Shown here: positions 29,120 to 37,483 of the stretch, piece after piece
Numbering within the stretch: position 1 is the stretch's first letter
How the letters are laid out: the number at the start of each line of letters is the position of its first letter
Assembly (NCBI RefSeq): GCF_021191705.1
Contig: NZ_JAIWPU010000003.1
Location: forward strand, 1-64,000
Source of the DNA: Proluteimonas flavola
GTDB lineage: Bacteria > Pseudomonadota > Gammaproteobacteria > Xanthomonadales > Xanthomonadaceae
Length of the DNA stretch: 64,000 nucleotides
Reading direction: 5' to 3'
Position numbers and translations under genes: made by a program
The notes under the pieces: generated by a model
The model's input: the letters and a program-made list of their open reading frames with translations, nothing else
Told to the model about the DNA's origin: nothing
Database searches by the model: none

Positions 29120-30247
29120 ATGGCGCGCGGGCTCCTGCTCCCGCTGCTGCTCCTGCTCGCGGGGTGCGTCGGCCCCCGCATCCACGTGGTCCTGGATCCC
29201 CCGGCCGCAGAGTCAACGCTCCCAGCCTGTCCGATCGACCGGGACGCGCAGCGCAACGTGCTGCTGCTGTCCGGCGGCGGCGCCGACGGCGCCTTCGGCG
29301 GCGGCGCCCTCTCCGGCTGGGGCGCGTCCGGAACGCGGCCCGAGTTCGACGTGGTCACCGGCGTATCGACCGGCGCGCTGCAGGCGACCTTCGCCTTCCT
29401 GGGATCGGGCGAGGATCTGCTCCGGCACGTGTACACGCGCACGCACTCCCACGACGTGCTCAAGCGGAACAATGTCCTCGCCCCGCTGTTCGGCGCGGGG
29501 CTGTACCGCCTCACGCCCCTGCAGCAACTGCTGGAGACGCTCATCGACGACGCGGTGCTCGACGAGGTGGCGGACGCGCATCGCAAGGGACGCCGGCTCT
29601 ACGTCGCCACGACCGACCTGACCTACGGGCGCTCGGTGCAATGGGACCTGGGCGCGATCGCCGCGAGCGGCCACCCCGACAGGCAGGCACGCTACATCGC
29701 GATCCTGCTGGCGTCCTCCGCCGCGCCCGGGCTCATCGAGCCGGTGCTGGTGCAGCGCGACGACGGCCGCGCCACCTTTCATGCCGACGGCGCCACCAAG
29801 GCCCCGCTGCTGTTCGAGCGATCGATGCTGCGCGACGACTGCGGCCAGCCGACCACCGTCTGGATCATCGCCAACGGCCACGTCAGCGCCGAGGCGGTGA
29901 CCGAGAGCGAACGCGCGCGCACCCTGCCCCTGATGCGCCGCGGCGTGACCCAGATGGTGAGGCATTTCCTCTACGCCACGGTCACCACGGTCGCCTACCG
30001 CAGCCGCGAGGCCGGCGCGGACGTGCGCCTGCTCGCCATACCCGACAGCACGCCGGAGGCGCTCGACCCGTTCGCATTCGTCCCCGAGGAAATGCGGGCC
30101 CTCTACGCGACCGGCTTCCAGCTCGGCGCTGACCCTGCGGCATGGCGACGCTTCGAGGACATCATCGAGGCGACGCCCGCTCCCCCGTACCGCGCGACCA
30201 ACCGGCCCTGTCCGCAAATCACACGCGAGGCCTGCGCATCGCCATGA
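29120..30247 (+). CDS. Patatin-like phospholipase lipoprotein
   Basis: About 375 residues. A short signal (MARGLLLPLLLLLAGC) predicts a lipoprotein. The patatin domain has the glycine-rich oxyanion loop SGGGADGAFGGG, the nucleophile elbow GVSTG, and the dyad Asp in HADGA. It probably acts as a periplasmic phospholipase or esterase. An alternative start at 29021 overlaps the pump stop codon (ATGA), which suggests coupling, but would put a 33-residue Arg-rich leader before the signal. It is the last gene of the methyltransferase/RND operon and is followed by a small CGCCC/GGGCG hairpin near 30290. Confidence 0.85.
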   Translation: MARGLLLPLLLLLAGCVGPRIHVVLDPPAAESTLPACPIDRDAQRNVLLLSGGGADGAFGGGALSGWGASGTRPEFDVVTGVSTGALQATFAFLGSGEDLLRHVYTRTHSHDVLKRNNVLAPLFGAGLYRLTPLQQLLETLIDDAVLDEVADAHRKGRRLYVATTDLTYGRSVQWDLGAIAASGHPDRQARYIAILLASSAAPGLIEPVLVQRDDGRATFHADGATKAPLLFERSMLRDDCGQPTTVWIIANGHVSAEAVTESERARTLPLMRRGVTQMVRHFLYATVTTVAYRSREAGADVRLLAIPDSTPEALDPFAFVPEEMRALYATGFQLGADPAAWRRFEDIIEATPAPPYRATNRPCPQITREACASP

Positions 30248-30303
30248 CCGCGACCCGTGCGCGGATCGGCACCGACCCGGCGGCGCCCCTTTCTGGGCGA
30301 CCT

Positions 30304-30939
30304 TCAGGCCGGCGTGCGCAGGCTCTTCAGGTAGGCGCAGAACATGTCGGCCATGGCATCGGCATAGGCCTCGATCTGCGCCTGCGTCCGCGGCGTTTCC
30401 GAGAAGCGCTTCCCCGCCACGCTGAATGTCGTGGTGATCAGGTCCCCGGCGAGCGCGCGGGTGGCCGCGGACGCCTCGGGAAGCAGTTCCTGCATGAACG
30501 CCTCGAAGGTCCGGTCCGCAGCCGCGCGCGCCTGCTGCGCCTCGGGGGCGTCACGATAGAGCGGCGCCGCATCGTTGAGAGCCACCCGCATCCGCGCCTC
30601 GTCGCACTCGGAACGGATGAAGGCATGGACCAGCGCGCGCAGGCGATCGAGCGCCGGCTTGCCGGCATCCTCCAGGATCCTGCGCAGCATCTCGGACGTC
30701 TGCCTCCACTCGTCTGCCTGCAGCTGGAACAGGATCGCCGCCTTGTTCGGGAAGTACTGATAGATCGATCCGACGCTGACCCCGGCCTTCTCGGCCACCC
30801 GCGCGGTGGTGAACCGGGTGGCGCCTTCCTCGGCCAGGACCTTGACCGCCGCTTGCAGGATCGCGGCGACCAGCTCGGTCGAGCGCGCCTGTTGGGGGCG
30901 CTTTCGGGAAGAAATCTGCGGGCGGCCTGGGGGGGTCAT
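30304..30939 (-). CDS. TetR-family transcriptional repressor
   Basis: A 211-residue repressor. The N-terminal HTH (about 20-66) reads ILQAAVKVLAEEGATRFTT, then VAEKAGVSVGSIYQYFPNKAAIL. The C-terminal ligand domain resembles the TetR_C group with RTFEAFMQELLP. It is divergent from an O-methyltransferase gene, 444 bp away. A perfect 8+8 palindrome near that gene's start is a candidate operator. Confidence 0.88.
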   Translation of the reverse strand: MTPPGRPQISSRKRPQQARSTELVAAILQAAVKVLAEEGATRFTTARVAEKAGVSVGSIYQYFPNKAAILFQLQADEWRQTSEMLRRILEDAGKPALDRLRALVHAFIRSECDEARMRVALNDAAPLYRDAPEAQQARAAADRTFEAFMQELLPEASAATRALAGDLITTTFSVAGKRFSETPRTQAQIEAYADAMADMFCAYLKSLRTPA

Positions 30940-31299
30940 GGTGGTACCGGAACGCGGGGATCGCTGCGGGCAGGAGGGCGAAGGCCTGGCCAATCGGCCG
31001 CGTCCTTGAATGCGAAGCATTGGTCGCATTCTAGAGGGGCCCGGCCGACACCTCAATCGTGCCGCCGGCAGAAGCGCTGCGACCCGCGCACGCGGCGACC
31101 TGGCCCGGCGGCGCCATCGCACACAGCGCGAAGGCGGGCATCTCTTCTCGAACACAAACCTGAGCCCTGCGGCTGCGACGAACCTCGCACGCCCGCCCGG
31201 CCGGGGCGCAGCCCAGGAGAAACCAGAGGTTTGCGATAGACCGCCTGGGGCAGGGAAATGCGAACCCCAATGCGAATATCGAACGCGAATGTTCAGTCG

Positions 31300-31334
31300 T
31301 ATTATTCGGTGCAACGCGATCAATTCATCGCGTT
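31300..31334 (+). promoter_or_regulatory. Promoter -10 and palindromic operator before O-methyltransferase
   Basis: TATTAT at 31300-31305 is a good -10 in an A+T-rich patch; no clear -35 was found. Starting 8 bp later is AACGCGAT-CAATTC-ATCGCGTT (31313-31334), a 22-bp palindrome with perfect 8-bp arms, covering the expected transcription start. TetR-type dimers bind sites of this size, so it is a candidate operator for the divergent repressor. The rest of the 30940-31383 gap shows nothing further. Confidence 0.5.
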
Positions 31335-31383
31335 TTGCCCCAGCCCTCGATCAGGGCGCCCTACTTCCAGACCGGACACCACC

Positions 31384-32043
31384 ATGACCACGACACTGAC
31401 CACCTCGCCCCTGGCGCCCCTGCTGGATCGCCTGTTCGCCCAGGCCGATGCGGCGACCAGCCCGGCCCTGGCCGGCATCTCGCGCGAAGAGCGCGCGCGC
31501 CTGATGCACAGCAGGACCGAGTACCTCGACTTCTACGGACGCCTGAAGGATCTCTGGCTTCCCGTATCGCGCCAGACCGGGGCGCTGCTCTACCTGCTGG
31601 CGCGCAGCACCGGCGCGCGCAACGTCGTCGAATTCGGCACCTCGTTCGGCATCTCCACCCTGCACCTGGCCGCCGCCCTGCGCGACAACGGCGGCGGTCG
31701 CCTGATCGGCAGCGAGTTCGAGCCCTCGAAAGTGGCGCGGGCGCGCGAACACCTGGCCGAAGGCGGCTTCGCCGACCTGGTGGAGATTCGCGAAGGCGAC
31801 GCGCTGCAGACGCTGGCCAGCGATCTTCCCGACACCATCGACCTGCTGTTGCTCGACGGCGCCAAGGCGCTCTACGGCGACATCCTGGCGCTGCTGGAGC
31901 CGCGCCTGCGGCCGGGCGCGCTGATCGTGGCCGACAACGCCGACGACAGCCCGGACTATCTGGCGCACATGCGCTCGCCCGCCAGCGGCTACCTGTCCGT
32001 GCCGTTCGCGCAGGACGTCGAACTGTCCATGCGGCTGGGCTGA
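31384..32043 (+). CDS. O-methyltransferase family 3 (CCoAOMT-like)
   Basis: A 219-residue SAM-dependent O-methyltransferase. The SAM site is VVEFGTSFGISTLHLAAAL (about 80-98), followed by the acidic IGSEFEPSK, then LLLLDGAKALYGDILALLEPRL and VADNADDSP. The family methylates catechols and related phenols using a divalent metal. The ATG at 31384 follows a 50-base leader with the palindrome. TetR plus methyltransferase suggests a detoxification response to a phenolic or quinone. Confidence 0.85.
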   Translation: MTTTLTTSPLAPLLDRLFAQADAATSPALAGISREERARLMHSRTEYLDFYGRLKDLWLPVSRQTGALLYLLARSTGARNVVEFGTSFGISTLHLAAALRDNGGGRLIGSEFEPSKVARAREHLAEGGFADLVEIREGDALQTLASDLPDTIDLLLLDGAKALYGDILALLEPRLRPGALIVADNADDSPDYLAHMRSPASGYLSVPFAQDVELSMRLG

Positions 32044-32123
32044 GAACCGAGCGATTCCAGGCGCGAGGCCGTGCAGGCCTCGCCCAGGGGCACAGCGAGC
32101 CCGCCATCCGACCCCGAATTTCC

Positions 32124-32378
32124 ATGCACGCATTCGTAACGGGCGCCTCCGGCTGGATCGGTCCGGCCGTCACCGGCGATCTGTTGAAAGCAGACCACCA
32201 GGTCGCCGGACTGGCCTGCACCGCGGCCAAGGCCGCGGCCTTGGCCGCGACCGGCACACAGGTGATCCATACCGCGCTCGACCACGACGTCACGATGTGG
32301 AAAGCGCCCGAAAACCCGGATCCCCCCCTTGCCCGGCGCACCCCGTTCTGCATCCGCCAGCCCGCACGAAGGGCTTGA
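32124..32378 (+). pseudogene. Truncated SDR / NAD(P)-binding gene
   Basis: The 84-codon frame starts MHAFVTGASGWIGPAVTGDLL, the Rossmann nucleotide-binding start of extended SDR proteins, then GLACTAAKAAALAATGTQ. It jumps directly to VIHTALDHD, which in full-length family members follows after some 20 further residues (a GDLDDL-type stretch). After HDV the sequence loses similarity. Family members are about 280-300 residues, so this is a remnant with an internal deletion and lost 3' end. Confidence 0.7.
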
Positions 32379-32417
32379 CGAACCGCGATGCCGGTCCCCA
32401 AGCGCTCTCCAGCCTAT

Positions 32418-32461
32418 TCACTACATTTAGCGTTGACGCTGCAGACCCACCCCACTATCTT
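32418..32461 (+). promoter_or_regulatory. nrdA promoter with NrdR-like box
   Basis: TTGACG (32433-32438), a 17-bp spacer and TATCTT (32456-32461) make a strong sigma-70 promoter about 10 bp before the riboswitch. Just upstream, TCACTACATTTAGCGT (32418-32433) matches the NrdR box consensus ACACTATATATAGTGT at 12 of 16 positions and abuts the -35. A weaker partner (CCACTATCTTGG...) overlaps the -10 near 32452. NrdR is the ATP/dATP-sensing repressor of reductase genes. Confidence 0.6.
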
Positions 32462-32469
32462 GGGCCCCG

Positions 32470-32652
32470 TCGGTTCCGCGCCCCCCAAGGGCTGTGGATT
32501 AAAACGGGAAGCCGGTGACGCCTCGCGCCACTCCGGCACTGCCCCGCAGCGGTAATTGGGAACGAACCCGCCATAGCACTGGAGCGATCCGGGAAGCGGC
32601 GGGGGAGGAGAAGGCGCTGCCTTCGTACCCATGAGTCCGAAGACCTGCCGAC
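32470..32652 (+). ncRNA. Cobalamin riboswitch upstream of nrdA
   Basis: The leader contains the conserved blocks of the adenosylcobalamin aptamer in order: GGTTCC (32472), TTAAAACGGGAAGCCGGTG (32499-32517), CCGGCACTGCCCCGCAGCGG (32533-32552) with TAATTGGGAACGAA, the B12-box region AGCACTGG (32575), TCCGGGAAG, and ATGAGTCCGAAGACCTGCC (32631-32649) closing the structure. It ends about 200 nt before nrdA. Cobalamin should switch off this B12-independent reductase, which makes sense if a class II (NrdJ) enzyme exists elsewhere in the genome. Confidence 0.93.
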
Positions 32653-32851
32653 AGCCGCGCGGAAGCACACCGCGCGGTGCCGGCTGCGGACGTCCCGTGG
32701 GGGGCGGGTTTGCGGAACGGGGGCGATGGCGCTGTGCGCCCGATCGCGATCCCTGCGACGCCGCCCACCGACCCTTGGACCGTCCCGGCCGCCGAACCCG
32801 ACGTGGGCGGGACGGTCGTGTGCACGAATGCACTGGACACAGAGAGGACGC

Positions 32852-35353
32852 ATGACCAGCCACGAGACCGTCGCGACCGGAACCCCGGCCGCCGCAGACG
32901 CCACACCGGACACCGTGACCGCTCCCGCCCCATTCCCCATTTCCGTTGCGCCACCCGCCGTCGAGCCCGACGACGACGTGCCGCCACCCCCGAGTGCCGC
33001 CATGAACACCGCGATTGCTGAAGTCTTCGACGCCGAGGCCGGCGTTTCCAACTGGATCACCAAGGAAGCCGGCAACCGCCGCATTCCCTACGACCGCGCG
33101 CGCCTGGAGCGCAGCATCGACCGCGTGCACGCCGAGTTCCCGCAGCTCGACATCGCCGACTACAAGCGCAGCGTGTTCGGCTTCGTCGAGCGCAAGGAGG
33201 CGGTCAACGCCGACGACCTGGTCGACCATCTGATCCGCGAGGCCGAAGCCCGCGTCGATGTCACCGCGCCGGAGTGGGAATTCTTCGCCGCCCGCCTGTA
33301 CCTGCACCGCCTGTACAAGCGCGCCAGCCGCAACCGTTTCTACGACGCCGAGCAGAAGTACGGCTCCTACGTCGGCCTGCAGGAGTCGCTGGCCGACCGC
33401 ACCATCTATTCCAACGACATCCTGCGCGCCTATTCCAAGGAAGAGCTGCAGGAAGCCGGCCGCATGATCGAGCCCGAGCGCGACAAGCTGTTCGCCTACA
33501 ACGGCCTGTACCTGCTGGCCACGCGCTATCTCGCCACCGACACCTCGCGCGCCGTGTTCGAACTGCCGCAGGAACGCTGGCTGACCATCGCCCTGTACCT
33601 GATGCAGAACGAGACCAAGGGCGGCCGCGAGCGCCGCATGCAGCTCGTCGGCGAGGCCTACTGGGCGCTGTCGAACCTGTACATGACCGTGGCCACGCCA
33701 ACGCTGCAGAACGCCGGCAAGGTCGGCGGCCAGCTGTCGTCGTGCTTCATCGATACCGTCGACGATTCGCTGCAGGGCATCTACGACTCCAACACCGACA
33801 TCGCCCGCGTCTCCAAGGGCGGCGGCGGCGTCGGCGCGTACATGGGCTACGTGCGCTCGTCGGGTTCGGCCATCCGCGGCGTGCCCAATTCCTCCGGCGG
33901 CGTGGTGCCGTGGATCAAGCAGCTCAACAACACCGCCGTGTCGGTGGACCAACTGGGCCAGCGCAAGGGCGCGGTCGCGGTGTATCTCGACATCTGGCAC
34001 CGCGACATCGAGAACTTCCTCGACCTGCGCCTCAACAACGGCGACCAGCGCCTGCGCGCGCACGACGTGTTCACCTCGATCTGCATCCCCGACATCTTCA
34101 TGGAAGCCGTCGAGCGTCGCGGCGACTGGTACCTGTTCGACCCGCACGAGGTCCACAAGATCAAGGGCTGGCACCTGCAGGACTTCTTCGACGAGAAGAA
34201 GGGCGATCCGAACGGCAGCTTCCGCCGCAGGTACGAAGAAGTGGTGGCCGACGAGCGCATCTCGCGCAAGACCGTCAAGGCGATCGACATCTTCAAGCGC
34301 GTGATGGTGAGCCAGCTCGAGACCGGCAACCCCTTCATGTTCTACCGCGACGAAGTGAACCGGAAGAACCCGAACAAGCACGTCGGCCGCGTCTACTCGT
34401 CGAATCTCTGCACCGAGATCCTGCAGAACATGAGCCCGACGAAGATGATGCAGGAGATCATCTCCGGCAATCAGATCGTCACCACCAAGCAGGCCGGCGA
34501 CTTCGTCGTCTGCAACCTGTCGTCGGTGAACCTGGGCCGCGCGGTCATGCCGCAGGCCGGCCAGAGCGATCTGATCACCGACGTGCTCGAGCGCCTGATC
34601 CCGATCCAGGTGCGCATGCTCGACAACGTGATCGACCTCAACATGCTGCCCGTGCCGCAGGCCACGATCACCAACCAGAAGTACCGCGCGATCGGCCTGG
34701 GCACCTTCGGCTGGCACCATCTGCTGGCGCAGAAGGGCATCCAGTGGAACGAGACCGCCGCAGAGGACTTCAGCGATTCGCTGTACGAGCGCATCAACTT
34801 CCTGACCGTGCAGGCCAGCATGGAACTCGCCAAGGAAAAGGGCGCCTACCCGGTGTTCGCCGGCAGCGACTGGCACACCGGCGCGTACTTCAGCGACCGC
34901 GACTACAACAGCCCGCAGTGGCTGGACCTGGCCGCGCAGGTCGGCGTCAACGGCATGCGCAACGGCTGGCTGATGGCGGTCGCCCCGAACATGTCCACCG
35001 CGCAGATCGCAGGCAGTACCGCCTCGATCGACCCGATCTACTCCGCGTTCTATTACGAAGAGAAGAAGGACTACCGTCGCCCGGTCGCAGCCCCCGGCCT
35101 GTCGCTCGAGACCTGGCCCTACTACGAGAAGGGCGCCTACAAGGTCGACCAGTTCGCCTCGGTGCGCCAGAACGCCCGTCGCCAGCGCCACGTCGACCAG
35201 GCGATCAGCTTCAACCTCTACGTGCCCAGCACCATCCGCGCCAGCACCCTGCTCGACCTGCACATGACCGCATGGCGCGAAGGCATCAAGACCACGTACT
35301 ACGTGCGCTCCAACGACATCGATATCGCCGAGTGCGAGTGGTGCTCGAGCTGA
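32852..35353 (+). CDS. nrdA: Class I ribonucleoside-diphosphate reductase, alpha subunit
   Basis: 833 residues. After a variable Pro/Ala-rich leader (1-50) comes an N-terminal region resembling the NrdA_N/ATP-cone zone. In the barrel, the redox pair is C298 (GGQLSSCF) and C554 (FVVCNLSS), and the thiyl-radical site is N518-L-C520-T-E522. The YY pair lies in KTTYYVRS, and the C-terminal shuttle cysteines are C828 and C831 (ECEWCSS). It reduces ribonucleotides to deoxyribonucleotides with NrdB. AGAGAGGA precedes the ATG at 32852. Expression is probably controlled by the promoter, NrdR-like box and riboswitch upstream. Confidence 0.96.
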   Translation: MTSHETVATGTPAAADATPDTVTAPAPFPISVAPPAVEPDDDVPPPPSAAMNTAIAEVFDAEAGVSNWITKEAGNRRIPYDRARLERSIDRVHAEFPQLDIADYKRSVFGFVERKEAVNADDLVDHLIREAEARVDVTAPEWEFFAARLYLHRLYKRASRNRFYDAEQKYGSYVGLQESLADRTIYSNDILRAYSKEELQEAGRMIEPERDKLFAYNGLYLLATRYLATDTSRAVFELPQERWLTIALYLMQNETKGGRERRMQLVGEAYWALSNLYMTVATPTLQNAGKVGGQLSSCFIDTVDDSLQGIYDSNTDIARVSKGGGGVGAYMGYVRSSGSAIRGVPNSSGGVVPWIKQLNNTAVSVDQLGQRKGAVAVYLDIWHRDIENFLDLRLNNGDQRLRAHDVFTSICIPDIFMEAVERRGDWYLFDPHEVHKIKGWHLQDFFDEKKGDPNGSFRRRYEEVVADERISRKTVKAIDIFKRVMVSQLETGNPFMFYRDEVNRKNPNKHVGRVYSSNLCTEILQNMSPTKMMQEIISGNQIVTTKQAGDFVVCNLSSVNLGRAVMPQAGQSDLITDVLERLIPIQVRMLDNVIDLNMLPVPQATITNQKYRAIGLGTFGWHHLLAQKGIQWNETAAEDFSDSLYERINFLTVQASMELAKEKGAYPVFAGSDWHTGAYFSDRDYNSPQWLDLAAQVGVNGMRNGWLMAVAPNMSTAQIAGSTASIDPIYSAFYYEEKKDYRRPVAAPGLSLETWPYYEKGAYKVDQFASVRQNARRQRHVDQAISFNLYVPSTIRASTLLDLHMTAWREGIKTTYYVRSNDIDIAECEWCSS

Positions 35354-35372
35354 GAGAACGCTGCACCCGACA

Positions 35373-35563
35373 GGGCTCGGAGTCGTTTTTCGGCCGATCG
35401 CGTTGAGCACGCGCGCGGTCGATCCCCGAAAACACGACTCCGACCCCGTTCGCGCGATGCCGCACCGCGCGACGCTTTAAAACAGCAAGGTGTCAGAGTC
35501 ACTTTCCGGACGCGCACCATCGGCTGACGGAACGTCTACGAGCCGGAAAGTGACTCCGACACC
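35373..35563. repeat. Two related inverted repeats between nrdA and nrdB
   Basis: Hairpin 1 pairs 35373-35393 (GGGCTCGGAGTCGTTTTTCG...) with 35426-35447. Hairpin 2 pairs 35489-35509 (GGTGTCAGAGTCACTTTCCG...) with 35543-35563, with one mismatch. The arms of both share CGGAGTC, so they belong to one repeat family. They fill most of the 329-bp gap inside what should be one operon and may attenuate transcription or process the mRNA. The remaining part (35564-35682) shows nothing recognisable apart from the expected nrdB leader. Confidence 0.7.
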
Positions 35564-35682
35564 GTCGCGCGATCAGCCCGTGCGCGAGCGTCACGTCCAC
35601 CGTCGCGCGATCCACCACCGCGCGAGAATTTCCCCGTCGCGCGCTTCATTGCTGCGCGAGACTTCGAACACGAGAACCGCAC

Positions 35683-36732
35683 ATGGCCGTCACCTCCACC
35701 CCGCTCGACCGCATCAAGATCCTCGAGCCGCGCCACCCCAACCGCTCCACCGGCATCATCAACGGCCAGACCAGCGGCATCCTCAACTGGAACGACATTC
35801 CGTATCCGTCGTTCTACCGCGCCTACAAGGAACTCTCGACCAACTTCTGGATTCCGGACGAGGTCGACATGAAGGGCGACGCCAAGCAGTACGGCGAGCT
35901 CTCGGCGCGCGAGAAGAACGCCTACGATTCGATCATCGGCCTGCTGGCCACGCTGGATTCGCCGCAGACGCGCTTCATCTACAACGTCGCCGAATACATC
36001 ACCGACCCGGCCGCGCACGCGAACGCCGCGATCATCGGCCAGCAGGAAGTGATCCACAACGAGAGCTACAGCTACGTGCTGGCCTCGATCACCGGCCTCG
36101 CCGACCAGAACCGCGTGTTCGAACTCGCGCGCACGCATCCCACGATCATCGCGCGCAACCAGCCGATCATGGACTCGTACAACGACTTCATGCGCGAGCG
36201 CTCGGCCGAGACGCTGATCCGCTCCCTGGTGCAGTCGTCGATCCTCGAAGGCATCAACTTCTATTCCGGCTTCGCCTACTTCTACAACCTGGTCCGCCAG
36301 AACCGGATGACCGGCACCGGCAAGATCATCAGCTTCATCAACCGCGACGAACTGGCGCACAGCAAGTTCATCAGCGAACTGATCCGCGCCATCGTCGGCG
36401 AGAACCAGACACTGCAGGGCGACCAGCTCACCCAGTACGTGCACGACGCGTTCGAACACGCCATCGAACTCGAAACCCGCTGGACCGCCGAAGTGCTCGA
36501 CGGCATCGACGGCATCGACGTCGACGAGATGGTCCGCTACGTGAAGTACCGCGCCAACAAGATGGCCGGCATGCTCGGCATCGAGAAGCTGTATTCCGAC
36601 ACCACCGACAACGTGATGCCGTGGATCAAGGCCTACGCCGACAACTTCACCGAGACCAAGACCGACTTCTTCGAGATGCGGAATGCGTCGTACAAGAAGA
36701 CCAACTCGGATAACGGGTTTGATGACTTGTAG
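35683..36732 (+). CDS. nrdB: Class I ribonucleoside-diphosphate reductase, beta subunit
   Basis: 349 residues. The di-metal site is D92 (LLATLDSPQ), E122 and H125 (EVIHNESY), then Glu in ILEGINFYSGFAYF, and Glu/His in NRDELAHSKF. The radical tyrosine is present as Y129, in the same E-x2-H-x3-Y spacing as E. coli E115/H118/Y122. The acidic C-terminal tail (NSDNGFDDL) should dock into NrdA. Chlamydia-type Tyr-less enzymes can be excluded. The downstream flavodoxin and thioredoxin could activate the cofactor and recycle thiols. Confidence 0.96.
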   Translation: MAVTSTPLDRIKILEPRHPNRSTGIINGQTSGILNWNDIPYPSFYRAYKELSTNFWIPDEVDMKGDAKQYGELSAREKNAYDSIIGLLATLDSPQTRFIYNVAEYITDPAAHANAAIIGQQEVIHNESYSYVLASITGLADQNRVFELARTHPTIIARNQPIMDSYNDFMRERSAETLIRSLVQSSILEGINFYSGFAYFYNLVRQNRMTGTGKIISFINRDELAHSKFISELIRAIVGENQTLQGDQLTQYVHDAFEHAIELETRWTAEVLDGIDGIDVDEMVRYVKYRANKMAGMLGIEKLYSDTTDNVMPWIKAYADNFTETKTDFFEMRNASYKKTNSDNGFDDL

Positions 36733-36814
36733 AAGCGGTTCAAATCCCAAGATGCATGCTTCGCGCTTTTCTCAATACCTTGCAGTGGAAGTTGGGTGAT
36801 TGTTGGGGAACTTC

Positions 36815-37405
36815 ATGGACTACTCAAAGCTAATCGATTTTCTGCACACGTACCCCGCTTGGTTTCGTACAGCAATCGTTGCTTGGGTGATCCTTAGTGC
36901 GGTAGTGGCCAGTTGTTTTTTGCTGGTCTCACGCGAAGCCGCACCGGCGATCGATAGCTCCTATTCTCAGCCTGCAGTAGAGGAAAAGAGTCGCGTTGAC
37001 GTAGCACAGGATGCCGCACCCAAAGCTGCAGAGCATCAAGTAGCTCCTGCTTCCGACATTGGAGATGACTTCTTTAAGTCACACAGTTTGTATGCCTCAA
37101 GGCGCGATTCTTTAGACGGTCGTTTCGTCCAGATGGAGCAGTTCGATAGAGCTGCGATTGGCAGGACTGTTTCATGGGAAGGAATTCTCCACAGCATGGA
37201 AGGCCTCACCAATGAAACGACACCCGCAGACATCATTGTTTACGCCGACGGTGACGACCGCACGTTCTTTGGCGCGTCCATACCGTTAGAGGAGAAGTTA
37301 TTTCTTTCTTCCCTTAGGCGAGGCGACAAAGTTGCCGTTAGCGGATCCATCCGATTTGCAGGACGCAGTCCTTACTTGACCGCAGAGAAGATCGAACTCA
37401 AGTAG
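36815..37405 (+). CDS. Membrane-anchored protein of unknown function, OB-fold-like C-terminus
   Basis: 196 residues. A single TM segment (about 18-38) is followed by a polar linker. The C-terminal domain (about 110-196) has a strand pattern ending GDKVAVSGSIRFAGRSPYLTAEKIEL, which resembles the last strands of an OB fold. I do not recognise the family. The ATG at 36815 has GGGGA five bases upstream. G+C is about 50% across this gene and its flanks against about 70% in the neighbours, and codon use differs, so it looks recently acquired. Confidence 0.7.
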   Translation: MDYSKLIDFLHTYPAWFRTAIVAWVILSAVVASCFLLVSREAAPAIDSSYSQPAVEEKSRVDVAQDAAPKAAEHQVAPASDIGDDFFKSHSLYASRRDSLDGRFVQMEQFDRAAIGRTVSWEGILHSMEGLTNETTPADIIVYADGDDRTFFGASIPLEEKLFLSSLRRGDKVAVSGSIRFAGRSPYLTAEKIELK

Positions 37406-37483
37406 GAAGTGGGGCCAGAGTGGGTTTTCGTTGAGCGCTATCGCGACCTGAGCCCGCATTGATTGAAAGCCGAATCTGACACC

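Noticed and set aside
25608-29216. A 1202-codon minus-strand frame rich in His, Arg and Asp
   Set aside because: It is the shadow of the RND pump gene; composition is repetitive and no motif is present.
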